Positions 32,995 through 44,453 are shown, numbered from the stretch's first letter. The stretch: DNA of 64,000 nt from Diospyros lotus (GCF_014633365.1 NC_068343.1:24273307-24337306), one strand, 5' to 3'. The notes: a model not told the origin generated them from the letters alone. Program-made: numbers and translations.

Positions 32995-34499
32995 AATGGT
33001 GGGCCTAGATGCAATTTATGAAAACTTGGTCGAATAAAAGAAAAAAAAAAGGTCAATAACTTTTGAAGGTTGTTGACCAATTCAAGCTAAACGGTCACCG
33101 TTCCTATTATAGAGGGTCGCAAATCCCTCGATCGTTTGTTGTATTTCCAACGGATTGGGGGAGGGGGCACGTGGCATGGGAGGAAGAAAGGGTCAACGGC
33201 GTGTGTCTTTCTTGTCGCCTTTTGGTCTCCTCTCTCTCTCTCCTATGGCTGATTTGTTCGTTTATGCAAATTGATTAGGGTTTCCATTTTGGGCATGTAT
33301 ATATATGATATAAAAGGGTGGTGAAGAACGAGAGCTGGGTTTGGTTTGCGATTCCTTCTCGACCGAAGTGGTTCTTCACCCTCAAGATAGTCCAGAGCCC
33401 TTGCCTCCTTCTCTATTGCTCCTCTTCAATTTCTCCATTGCTATTGTAGCAACCCAACCATATAGATAGTCTATATTGGTTTGAAGACTTTCTTTTGAAC
33501 CCATTTTCAGCCCAATCTCCCTCACTCTCTCTGCCTAGCACATAGAGTGAGTTGAGGGATTCACCATTTCACCAAGCGTGGACTGACTAGGCCTCTCATG
33601 TCTTTGGGAGTCGGTTTAGTCTAATCGAAATCTATTCGGGAGCAAGGCATTGTTGTTCGGTGAGTGTTTGTACCTCTACGTAGGCCTTTAAGTGTTGAAA
33701 GGTATAATAACTAAACCCCCTATGGCATGGTTTAGTTTTGATTTGCATATGGACATTGGAAACAAGTCTTGCAAGGTGATTTTGTTTTATGTTTCTGCTG
33801 CCTTTTTATTGGTTTTCGAAAAAGGTTTTGAAAATCCGCTTAAACCCTTGCATTGATACACCTAATAATGGCATTCCTCATCAATAACAACTCGTAACCA
33901 CACCACTAGCTAGAGCAAATAGGTACATACGTCATTTAATCTACTCCGACTTAGTATCATCGAACCTTTCTAGTCCAGTACAAGTGCCCTCTTAACTAAG
34001 TGGTGCTTTTCTCATTCCCCTCAGGGAAATGGCCTTATCGAGAGGTTTCCATTATCCGCAACATTAGAAATAGGTCTGACTTATCGTTACTGAGTGATTT
34101 GATCTACACACAACTGTTTAAGATGGGAGTCTTACAAGAAAAACTCCAACCTCCTCTGGGACACTAAACAATACCCAGTATTGGTCTCACAGCTTAGCCT
34201 ACTGTTCCACAGCCTGAATAAAATTTTAGCAGTGGAACTGAAAACTTATGTCTACCATCATGATGACTCATTCATACGCTTCCTCAAAAATAGGACTTGT
34301 CTCTCAAGAAGACCCCATGACAATATAACTTGTAACATTTTCATCCTCATATTAGCTTTCTTTCATTTTAAAGGCCAACTCATATTTCTCTATGACCAAA
34401 TCATTTAGAACACATATCCTTATTTAAGTTCACATCCAACTGTTGGACATAACCCTAACTCTACCCAACATTCCTATGTGTACATAGACTCCTCTCATC
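32995..34499 (+). repeat. Unclassified LTR-like repeat, right part with promoter, and gypsy leader
   Basis: TATAAAAG at 33309-33316 followed by a plausible transcribed leader ('ctcgaccgaagtggttcttcaccctcaag'). The region 33850-34499 lies directly downstream, in minus sense, of the PBS at 34500 and is probably the 5' part of the gypsy element whose LTR is at 34523. No gag motif could be recognised in any frame. Confidence 0.4.
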
Positions 34500-34519
34500 C
34501 CAACCTTGCTCTGATACCA
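34500..34519 (-). other. Primer-binding site, initiator tRNA-Met type
   Basis: Minus strand TGGTATCAGAGCAAGGTTGG, three bases from the LTR end at 34523. The first 12 bases are the exact iMet complement. It shows that the sequence to the right is a 5' LTR in minus sense. Confidence 0.85.
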
Positions 34520-34522
34520 AAC

Positions 34523-37500
34523 TGTTAAGGTCTGAAATTTTCCTAAACTTTGTTTTTACCACAATTCAAATAAAACCAATCACATCTCTTCATTATGTAG
34601 CAGAACACATTATACATATTATTAACATCATCATTTACATCACATTCACTTTTTGGCTTAACCGCCCATACATCTAATACAAAGGGTTACTAAAATTTAA
34701 TTACAAGGTTAAAATACTTCCTTTTACCCTCATAAACACTCCCACGAACCTTTTGGTCGAGATTTCTCTATACACAACTACCCACAAAACTCAAGCTACA
34801 TTGGCTTGCCCTCATCCATAACTTCCCTCATACCTGGAATGATGTAAAACAAATATGAGTCACAAGGCCCAACAAGTATAATATAAAATAAATAAGATCA
34901 ATAATGGATGCAACAAACACGAGATTACCCACTTACACTAAGCAACCAACTGCGCCTCATAATATTATTCAATAGTACGGAAGCAAGAGAATCAAGCTAA
35001 CAAAAACAATAAGAGATGGAACCACGATGGATTTACCCACTTACATTAATCACCCCCCAATACAGTGACTTACAAATATCATATAACAAAAAGAGATTTA
35101 CTCATTTTTATTTGACACATCCATAACATAATATTCCCCATCACGTACCCATACCATGTTATACCACATCATTTCCATACCATGATACACCACATCATGC
35201 TTTACCATAATATATATCAATAAATTCACTTTATCAACATAAGGACCAATATCCTTCCACACACTGGTTTTTCACTAGGCGAGCATCATGAGCCAAAGCT
35301 CACATGCACTAACTTTCCTCAAACGAGCATCATGAATCGAAGTTCACATGCATTGACTTTCATCAGGCGAGCATCATTAAACAAAACATACACGCACTGA
35401 CCTTCCTTAGGTGAGCATCATGGGTATACCCCGCAGACATGGTCCGAGCACGCACTAGTCTCCATGCAACACTTAAACGTTTTAGATCACAATTACGCAT
35501 ATATTCATACATGGTCATGCACTTATATGTACTTCCCAAGCAATTTCTCAACATGGTTATATGCCGACTCATCATCATGTACTCATACTATGCTTCACCA
35601 ATTCATATGATAATGTATGCATGCATATATGCCCCCATACCCACATCATATATATACATATATATATATATAGAATGAAAACATACGCATTGGTGCACAC
35701 ATACAGTCCTTGAGGGCCATTTCAATCTTATCTCAACCCAAGGCCTTTACCCCAAGGACATAGTCCACCGCGCAAAATAATTGTAGCGCTAAATCAATAT
35801 CATGGACATGTAATCAACTTTATAAATACATATAAGATCATTCACTTATCAATTTCCCCAATGATATACCACAATCACATGAGATCAAAGTATGTGTGCA
35901 TTAATGGCAACATGACTCAAACATTTCTAAGCATATGATCACACATGGATACACCTTAAATTCTTTATTATGCTTGCATAAGTAATATCATCACATTTAT
36001 AAACTCTTGCATGGTTATATTTATTGTATAACTTCATACTCCTAGTTAAATTATATTTCCCCCAAAGGCGACCAATAAATATTAGAATTGATGAACAAAC
36101 TTGATATTAGATAACAATGAAGTTTGGGGGCAATATAAAGACAAAACAGGCAGAATGGTTGACAGCTTGGGAAGCATCTGTCGACTACCAAAAGCTTTTC
36201 TCCCAGAACGGTCGGTCGACAAAAGCTAAATGGTCGACCGCCAGAAACTAGCAATGCGAATAATGAACACAAGATGCAAATATTCACACAAGAAACACCA
36301 AAAATTTGCATGAAACTAAATCTATAACTAAGAAAAGCATCACCCCTTAAGAAATATAGGATGAATTGAAACTCTATGTAGGCTTTCAACAAGATTTAGC
36401 AAGAATCCAATTAATACCATAAGATTTAACAATGCAAGGCAAATAAAACCCATTCATCAAAAAAAAAGATAGAGGGTTTTCAAGAACAAATTCTATAGAT
36501 GGGAGGAACAAGCAATTTGAACTGGAAATATTATAGGCAAGAACCACGATATTCACATAGGAAGTGTAGCCAACACAAGAAAGGATTGAATAAGTAAAAT
36601 CCCAAAAATTTTAAATTTTAGCTACGACTTCAAGGATCTATTTCGGGCTCATAACTTAGTCAAATCCCACAAAAAATATGGTTAAATTGAAGCTCAAGAT
36701 CTCTAATTTCTGAAACAACAAACGGATTCAAAATCAAAAATAACAACAAGAAGTTATTCCCTAAAAACTGAAGCAATATCAAAATATGCACAATAGTCAA
36801 AATTCAAATTTTAGGCAGAGATTAACAGGGCTATTACGGGCTCAAATCATAACAAAATAATTTAAGTCATATGCCAAAATGAAGCCTATGATGTCTAGCT
36901 TATGAAAAGAAAGTGGATTACAAATTCGATATAACCATAGAAAGTTATACCCCAAAACGTACATCATACTCAATCTACCCACTGCTTGATCTCACAGTCC
37001 TGTCGAGGTATGCATTCCGTGGTAGGAAATCTTTGTTAAAACTCACGGTCCTGTTACGATATGCTTACCATGGTAAGACTGCAATTGGAAATGCTTGTTT
37101 TCTCTCACAATCCTATCACAATATGCATTTCGCGGTAGGACCATCGTCGGAATGAAGCTTTGACAAAAAAAGCATTTTGGGTTTGATTTCTTCCAAATTG
37201 ATCTACACGCAAGATATACCAAAATTATTGCATGAAGTTAAGCCCTAATTAAGAAAAGCATAATTCCTTTGAAATTATAGGGTGAAATGAAACCCTATCG
37301 AGGTTTTTAATAAGATTCAACAAATTTCAAGAAAAACAACAAGAATAGGGAAAGACCCATATATTGCGAAATTAGAGCTTTTAAGATTAAAATCTATAGA
37401 TGGAAGAATCAACAATTTGAATGGAAAACAAAAGTATTAAGGACTTGCAATCTGAAATAGAAAAGAAGAAAAAGAACTTGCATTTAAGGAAAATTTACAT

Positions 37501-38391
37501 ATGAGAGGAAAAAGATTAGAACTTGCCTTGAAATGAACCAAAGAAGGAACAAAGCCGCTGGAACGAAAGAGGAGACATAAACCTGGGCTGCTAGAATTGA
37601 GAAGAAGCTCTGGAGCTTGCACCCTTCTCAAAACCTTTGAACATCAAGGAGAAGAAGAAGGGAAGGGAATGCAAAGAAGAAGAAAAAAAAGAAGAAACCC
37701 TAGCTAAGGCTCCCAAAAATCTGTTGCCAATTCCTCCCTATTGTGCCATAGAATTCCCTAGCGTCCACTTAGGGGTATTTTAGTCATTAGACGCCTAGGG
37801 GTATTTTGGTCAATAAGCCCAAGACGACGAACCCCCAAAAGTGGTCCTAATCTAGGATATGTTTCCCATGAAGAATCCATGAGCAATGCAAAAATATGAG
37901 CAATGCAAAAAGGGTGAATAGGTAAGGCTTGAGGGGAAAAATGACCCAAGGCAAAATGGCTACAAAAGCATGAGCAATGGCAAAATGGTTCGAGGAAAAT
38001 AAGGGGGCTCTCTCTGATTCTCTCTCTCTCTCTCTCTCTTGGGAAGAAAATGGTTCTCTCGGAGAGAACTGAAAGTCTCTCGAAGAGGTTTGGAAGTCTC
38101 TCTGAGAGGGAATCAAGTCTCTCGGAGAGAGCTGAAAGTCTCTCGGAGAGGGCATGAAGTCTCTGGGAGAGGCCTGGAAGTCTCTCGAATAGGGCAGCAA
38201 GTCTCTCGAAGAGGTCAACAAGTCTCTTGAAGAGATTTGAAAGTCTCTCGGAGAGGGCATCAAGTCTCTCGAAAAGGGATGGAAGTCTCTCAGAGAAGGC
38301 AGCAAGTCTCTGGGAGAGGGATGGAAGTCTCTCGAAAAGTGAAGCAAGTCTCTCGGAGAGGGAAGCAAGTCTCTCGGAGAATGGCTGCACT
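34523..38391 (-). repeat. Gypsy 5' LTR (minus sense), start uncertain
   Basis: 3' end (in sense) at TGTTAAGG, 34523. Four 44-bp tandem units at 35281, 35325, 35369, 35413. Tandem duplication of about 195 bp at 36605-36960. A second duplication of about 225 bp (36310-36535 and 37222-37443). Three units of about 60 bp with 'cacagtcctgtcgaggtatgc' (36990-37135). 'TAGGGGTATTTTAGTCA' occurs twice (37770, 37797), then the 21-bp minisatellite. The LTR start is not visible; it may continue past the Athila insertion at 51919. Confidence 0.6.
38040..38391. repeat. 21-bp palindromic minisatellite
   Basis: About 16-17 units of 'agtctctcggagagggcatca' type; each contains the inverted repeat CTCTCGGAGAG. 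Period 21 = 7 codons, so several frames on both strands are open across it (for example 37758-38426 on minus); these are by-products. The Athila element inserted in the last unit; the array ends at 51919-51928 on the far side. Confidence 0.9.
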
Positions 38392-40344
38392 CCCACCCTG
38401 CAATTAAAACACAAAACAAAACACAATAAAATTTTTATATTTTTTTCTTTATTTAGGTGAGAGGTTTATACTCGTCAGTGTACGAGTACAGTTGTAGTCC
38501 AAATTTAAATTTATATTTTCTGAGTGAGTCCAGGTCATCCACTGAGAGATTTATTTATGGCAAAATAAAAAGAATGTCACACACAAGTACACACGCATTT
38601 GAACAAATTGGCAATAAGGTTTTTTTATGGTTTTTTAAACAACAGATACTAGGAAATAAATTAAGCCAGTAATTGAAATAAATACTTAAAGTGAGAATAT
38701 AAAATTGGATAGTACTTGAGTTAAGACAATTTCAGTGCTAACCCGTTGATTCCCAAATTTTAATAGATAAGGTTAATAACATTAATTTAATTTCAGATAT
38801 GAGGGTTTGTTATTAAATGCAATTAGAGATTATGATAGTTCTAGTTTAAGCAATCCCCATACATGATATGTGAGATTCTAATTTAAGCAACTACCATAAA
38901 TCCAATTATAATTAATATACAAGACAACTAAATTAATCATCCGGGTTTGGGTATGATAGCGTTTCCAGTTCTAGTAACTCTCATGCGTGACATGAAAGCT
39001 CTAAGTTAGGCTTACGCTCCAATCCAAACCTAGTGATTTCTCAATAATTAAGACACACTCATACTGAAATTTAAATTAATGTTACTCATTTAAAGCGCAG
39101 CTTTCTTTGGGAATCATTGGCGTTGGACACTGTCCTTGCCTTAACCCAAGATTAGATTTAGCTACTCATTTCCATTTAAAAGTTAATTGACATGAATTTA
39201 AACAACGTAATTTAAATAACAGAATTTAAATGACAAGAATTAAAATAGCAGAAACTAACCGGCCATTTAGGCGGTGGATAATTAAAAGACAAGAATTAAA
39301 ATTACAGAAATTTAAAGGCATAAACTAACCGGCCATTTAGGCGGTGAATAATAAAGTAACCATAAATGACATAAGAATTTAAAAGAAGAAAGAAAGAAGT
39401 AAGATCACAAGAGAAAACAATAGAGAAAGAAGTAAGAACAAAAGTAATTCTCAAAGAGAGAATTCTAAGGAAATAACTAAACTTTGATTTAAGAATAATA
39501 ATCACACTTACAAATGCAATCAAGTGAGCTATTTATAGGCCACAAGATGTAATACAAACCACACAATTTCAATTATTCAATTAGACATAATTATATCTAA
39601 TGGGCACTCACACACTTAAAGTTAAATGGATTTTAGCTATAATACACACCTAATATTAAATGGATTTTAGCTAAAATACATACCTAATAAAGCACTCATA
39701 AAGTTAAATGGATTTTAGCTATATTACCCACCTAATAGTTAAATGGATTTTAGCTAAAAAACACACCTAATAAAGCTCTCACATAAAAAAAAAATAGATT
39801 TCTATAAATTGGTTTTTTAATCTTCATTAGGATTAAAAATAATCTTTGGGCCTTTTCCAAATAATATCTTCCATGGGTTGCTCAAATTGAGCCTTAATTC
39901 TTCATGGGCTTGAATTCTTTATGGACTTTAATTTTTCATGGGCTTGAATTCTTCATGGGTTTGATTTCTTCATGGACTTGAATTCTTCATGGGCTTGAAT
40001 TCTTCATGGGTTTGATTTCTTCATGGACTTGAATTCTTCATGCCTAAAAGAATAATTTAATGTTATTAATAAATTATATATTATATATGTATTACACATG
40101 GCACATATATATTAGATTATATTATATATATATATATATTACATGCATGCATATAATGATGTATATGTATTATATATAATTTTATATATTATTAGTATTT
40201 ACTTTAGAACTTCATTTCATTCATCTTTCAATTTAAACTTGCATATAACCATAAAATATATATTAATATCTAATTTAAGCCATTTTTAAGATCAAAAGAA
40301 AGGTGTAATTATAACATAATTTTTACAAAATTAACCACTAATCA
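38392..40344 (-). repeat. 3' LTR of Athila-like element
   Basis: 1953 bp; TATA on minus (complement of 39530-39540). Contains four units of 'gttaaatggattttagcta' (39620-39760) and an array of 'ttcatgggcttgaattc' (39895-40040). The partner LTR has fewer units of both, which explains its smaller length. Confidence 0.93.
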
Positions 40345-40358
40345 TACCCCCAACTTAA
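40345..40358 (-). other. Polypurine tract of Athila-like element
   Basis: Minus strand AAGTTGGGGGTA directly before TGATTAGTGG, the LTR start. 'Aagtt-gggggta' is the usual Athila form. Confidence 0.85.
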
Positions 40359-42150
40359 ACATTGCTAGTCCCTTAGCAATCAGATTATACTCCTACCAAA
40401 TTTTATTCACAATAACTGTATGAATGTAAAAATTTCAAATTCGAAACCAAAATGCATAAAATCGAATAAGTAATTTAGCATTCTAAATTAGATTTTTGGT
40501 TAAAGGTCATACAATCTTAGGAATGGAAATTCGGATAACCAACACACAGACTTACTCCCTCAAAGTTTTGACTTCAAATCTCACTATGGATTTTTTCTCC
40601 AATAAAAAGGATTCCTCAGGTGTACACACAAGGAGGTGCACCGTTATAAGAGTAAATGCAGAACAAGTTCAAAACTCGGTGCCATCCCAAATACAAGGAA
40701 CGTATTTTCATGAAAGAACAAGAAAATTGACATAGCTTCATGATTGGAATAATGCTCTAGATGAGTAACTTCTGAATTTAAACATGATTCCCTACTCCAA
40801 ACTCAAATTTTGAGATCACATGATTTATAGCATCAAAAGGGACCAGACTGGGTTGTAATGGGACTATAAGGTTAATACGGGTTGTCAAAGAAAAGGTAGA
40901 GTGTGCAAAGAGTGTGTCAGGATTGATTTTTTTTTTTAGCATTTATTTTGAAACAGTTATGCTGAATAGCTAAGAGAATTTGCCCCCCTTTTTTTCACTT
41001 TTTTTTTCTCTTTTTTTTCTTTTTCTCTTTAAATATGAAAATAAATAAACAGACTAATTTCCAAAATCACACCAAGTTAGATAAAATTCATATGGTCATG
41101 GGTTAAACGAGGGTAACGAAAGAAATTGTACTACAAATGGCTCAAATGGGATAGTAAGTGAGGTTAATGTAAAGAAAGAAAAAAAAAGTTAGTAGGCCCA
41201 AAATGAAAGAAATTGATCCCTCTATCATGTTTCTACAAAACGATGTTACTCAGTCATCTAATTCAGAGTTTGAAACCAGTCAAACTTATCCGCTATCATA
41301 CTAGACATCCAAAGAAAATTGATGTTTTGAAGCCATTGAAAAGATAAGATAAACAATAAAGCATATTTAGAGTAAGTGTTATTTCACTTAGAATTAACGG
41401 TTATTAGGCTCAAACACTCACTTGGGTAATAGTCTCCACTTCTATTGAAGAATCATACAGTGTACTAATCATCTAATTATTGTTACCTTTGACTTTATGA
41501 CCGATAACCAATTTTTAAATTTTGAATCCCTGATGAATGCAAATTACTTATTCTAATGTATATACGTTTTCAAATAAGAAATCAATGCATTCATGTTTCG
41601 TATTGTAAACTTAACCGGCTATCAGTGCATAACTTCGAAACTTTAGGAATAACGTTATTTAAACATAATTTTTTTTTAAATAAGAGTAGATAAAGATAAT
41701 CAATTCACACAAGACTACAAACTAGCAATAGCAAACTCACAATTAAATATGAATCAGATAATTCATAACTAAACCTTACACCCCCCAACTTGAATTGCAG
41801 TAATAAATTAGGGTTGTTAGAAATACCTGTAACTCCAAAAGTCCATTTTGCTGTGAACTGCTAAAACTTAAACAACAAATGAGCACACCATATATATATA
41901 TATATTTATATTTTCATACCAAAATAAAAATTGATGCAAGTCATAAGATAAAAAAAATGCGTCTCAAGAGTACAAAAAGTACTCCTTACTCAGCTATCTT
42001 ATCAAAGACTTTGCCCAACAACATTCCACAGTTTTTTTTTTTTTTTTAAGAACACAATCAAGAAAAATCCTGCAAGTTGTACAATAACTAGATGCGTCTC
42101 AAGAGTACAAAAAGTACTCATTACTAAGCTATCTTAATAAAGAGCATTTC
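40359..42150 (-). other. 3' non-coding region downstream of the LOG-like ORF
   Basis: AT-rich, no gene. It holds a second polypurine-like motif at 41774-41798. It also holds a tandem duplication (41957-42005 and 42091-42139) whose units resemble part of the cysteine-rich ORF (43128-43175): all three share 'atgcgtctcaagagt' and 'ccttactcagt/ctatc'. Confidence 0.6.
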
Positions 42151-42849
42151 TCACAGTGATAAATCTAAATTAATCGGACCCCTTTGGCGCTTGTTACTAA
42201 TTGCCTTAGACCAGTCTATCCGAGGCTCATGAGGATCGTACTGTGGAACATAAACATGTAATTTCTCTAGCAGCTTATCAATGGTGGATGCAGAAATGAG
42301 AATCTTTCTTGCTGAACGAGAAATGAACTGTTGGTCCACAGCTTGATCAAGAAAAGAGAGTAACCTATCGAAAAAATGGTTAACATTTAAAAGTCCAATG
42401 GGTTTGGTATGGAGATTACTCTTGGACCAGGAGATTATACAAAAGATTTCTTTAAGTGTTCCAAAACCTCCTGGTAAAGCAATGAAGGCATCTGACTGAT
42501 AAATCTTACAAGCCATGCGCTCAGACATAGAAGTCGTTTCTATAAGTTGACCGCGTGTAATCTCAGAAATATGTGGTTCAGCTAAAGGCATTGGCATTAC
42601 ACCTACCACAGATGAATTTCCAAGATGTACAGCTTGTGAAACATAACCATTCAATCCACGACTTCCCCCTCCATATACCAAATTAATTTTTTTCTCTCCT
42701 AATTTTTTACCAAGTTCGCTCGCTGCAAGTGCGTAACAAATATCGCTCCCAAGTTGAGAGCCACAAAGTACACATATGGTATTGATTCGATGAACTAACT
42801 GGCCTTCCATGTTTGTTCCTTTTGTATGTCCTGAAAAGAAGTTTGGCAA
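42151..42849 (-). CDS. LOG-family cytokinin riboside 5'-monophosphate phosphoribohydrolase, carried by the retrotransposon
   Basis: 232 codons from 42849; the likelier start is the internal ATG at 42810 (MEGQLVHR), giving 219 residues, the normal size of plant LOG proteins. LOG enzymes release active free-base cytokinin from the nucleotide in the cytosol/nucleus. Rossmann-type start ICVLCGS (25-31), YGGGSRGLNG (59-68), SERMACK with the conserved Arg (109-115), catalytic PGGFGTLKE (126-134), KPIGLLNV (149-156), DQQFIS, VPQYD. The signature is complete. It is more diverged than ordinary host LOGs (MPMPLAEPHISEITRG replaces the usual segment) and has a basic C-terminal tail. No introns, whereas host LOG genes have several. 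It lies in pol sense, 240 bp after the cysteine-rich ORF. Confidence 0.85.
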   Translation of the reverse strand: MPNFFSGHTKGTNMEGQLVHRINTICVLCGSQLGSDICYALAASELGKKLGEKKINLVYGGGSRGLNGYVSQAVHLGNSSVVGVMPMPLAEPHISEITRGQLIETTSMSERMACKIYQSDAFIALPGGFGTLKEIFCIISWSKSNLHTKPIGLLNVNHFFDRLLSFLDQAVDQQFISRSARKILISASTIDKLLEKLHVYVPQYDPHEPRIDWSKAISNKRQRGPINLDLSL

Positions 42850-42935
42850 TCAAAAGTAGCTATACAACAATTCAACAAGAAATAAATACAAACAAAAATC
42901 ATGCGTATGTATAAGTAGTTGTGATTGTGGCTCAC
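42831..42935 (-). other. Candidate intron just upstream of the LOG start
   Basis: Minus strand: donor GAAGAT/GTGAGCC at 42935 and acceptor CTTCTTTTCAG/GAC at 42831, 105 bases, T-rich. Splicing would place the ATG at 42810 20 bases after the exon junction, which favours that start. Not in frame with the upstream ORF, so it would be a leader intron. Confidence 0.35.
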
Positions 42936-43088
42936 ATCTTCCTCTGGTTTTACGTCTAGAAACGGCTTAAACACTTTCTATGAAGCAGGGATAAGCTTCC
43001 CATCCAATTTTCTTATAGATTGGCAAACAGGATCGTTTTTAGTCAGATTCCCAAGACTATAGCGTTGGTGGTCACTTCTGAACGGGGT

Positions 43089-43523
43089 CTATAAAGCAAG
43101 AAGTTCTCTTTGCACTATTCCACATGGATGCGTCTCAAGAGTCAATCGGATATCATCCAAAAACTCCTTACTCAGTCCATCCTTTATGAAACTAATTTTA
43201 TCTTCTCGATTTATGGACGTAAACCCAACAGATTTGCATCGTGTGTTACAGGTCCATCGAGCACATTTGTAACAACCATTCACTCTTTTCGCTCTTCTTT
43301 TCTTCGCAAAACTAATTTTCCCTAAGCTTAGAAAATGCTTAAAACTAGGTGAAGTTTCACCAGCTAATCGAACTTTTTCTTCGATCAGCCAACGAATATC
43401 TTCAGGGATGTTATTACGCATCAACAGCCTAAGTCTTTCACACCTAGCAGCATAAATTTTTTTCAAATCATTCTGCGGGAGAGATGGATAGTACTTGTGA
43501 ATTTTTGAGAGATAAAGATCCAT
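43089..43523 (-). CDS. Cysteine-rich basic protein, resembling small viral nucleic-acid-binding proteins
   Basis: 144 residues, uninterrupted. Residues 1-70 predicted helical (LPQNDLKKIYAARCERLRLL). Then a basic stretch KKRRAKR (74-80), which could be a nuclear-localisation and RNA-binding patch, followed three residues later by four cysteines, C84-x2-C87-x4-C92-x3-C96, a likely zinc site, and a short helix (FIKDGLSKEFLDDI). The order 'arginine/lysine cluster, then compact Cys cluster' recalls the small cysteine-rich proteins of carla- and allexivirus type, some of which suppress RNA silencing; cysteine spacing is shorter here, so this is a hint only. The frame stays mostly open for about 45 more codons past its TAG stop, with one further TAG near 42986. 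No known Athila env-like protein resembles it as far as I can tell. Confidence 0.55.
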   Translation of the reverse strand: MDLYLSKIHKYYPSLPQNDLKKIYAARCERLRLLMRNNIPEDIRWLIEEKVRLAGETSPSFKHFLSLGKISFAKKRRAKRVNGCYKCARWTCNTRCKSVGFTSINREDKISFIKDGLSKEFLDDIRLTLETHPCGIVQRELLAL

Positions 43524-43878
43524 TTTTTTTTTAAAAAAAAAAACTATACTAAGAAGAAAGTAAAGAACTATAAACTTTACAAAAGGGATGAGAGTACCTG
43601 ATCGGAGAATAACACAAAGGAGAGAAGATTGAGCTCAAGAAGGATGACTTGCCTCATACAGATATGGAGTCTCTTATAGAGCAATGGTCATCACTATTCT
43701 ACACTCGAGTCTAGGCATGCCATAATTGCACCATCAGGCTTGGCGTCTCTTTTTTTCAACGCTTGGTGCCTCATTTTTCAACATTTGACAGTGTGCCTTA
43801 TCCTTTATAGGGCAGTGTAATTGCACTGCCAAAGAAAAGATGGCTACCACCAGCGTCAATTCTGTCTCTCTCAATTCA

Positions 43879-43918
<40 letters not shown>

Positions 43919-44453
43919 TTTTATTGTTTATTTTTTTTAATTTTTTATTCTTATTATTCTTATTTTATTTTTTTGATTTTTTTTAATAAATGTTTTGTTT
44001 TAGGGGCCTAATAAAATCATACATACCATACAAGACAATATTATCGAGTCTAACAAAATTATTTGCACAATGGATCAATTTCAAACACCAATAAATCAAG
44101 TACACCTTACCCCCCAACTTAAATTGCGCATTGTTCTCAATCGGCAATAAAATGATAGAAGATAGGCATACCTGGTGGTCTTCAATGCATGAACTTGTAT
44201 GCAAAAAATTTTATTTAGACTGCACACAGAGAAACACTATTTGAATCAAAGTTAATTAAGTAATGCAGAAAATGAACAACTTATATATATACTTCTTTAT
44301 TATTATTATTATGATTTTATTTTATTTTATTTATTTCTTTATTTTATTTATTTTATTTATTTTTTTTAATTTTTCAGATCTATAAACATCTATTTAACCT
44401 AAATGGAAAGGTGGTCTTTTAACGTTAGATTCCCAGACGACATGAAACTTCCT
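43524..44453 (-). other. Region between integrase and the cysteine-rich ORF
   Basis: Non-coding, AT-rich. Contains a polypurine-like motif at 44105-44127 (minus GCAATTTAAGTTGGGGGG), (ATT)n at 43880-43918 and other low-complexity tracts (43919-43985, 44300-44375). A possible donor CAG/GTACTC near 43600 and acceptor TTCTTAG near 43549 lie just before the cysteine-rich ATG. Confidence 0.5.

Noticed and set aside
33063..33278. 71-codon ORF upstream of the TATA box at 33309
   Set aside because: Lies before the promoter and has no recognisable features.
38040..38391. CRISPR-like regular repeat
   Set aside because: Eukaryotic context, no unique spacers, units directly adjoin and vary.
24508..38391. 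LTR copies at 24508 and 34523 as the pair of one element
   Set aside because: Both belong to one family, but the interior holds several other insertions, only a scrap of RT, and no matching TSD was found. It remains possible but unsupported.
37758..38426. Long ORF of SERLPSLF-type repeats on minus (and others on both strands)
   Set aside because: The 21-bp minisatellite has a period divisible by 3 and no stops in several frames; the protein is only a reading of that array.
42151..42849. LOG as an ordinary resident host gene
   Set aside because: It lies inside the boundaries of one retrotransposon, in its sense, without introns and with an unusual central segment.
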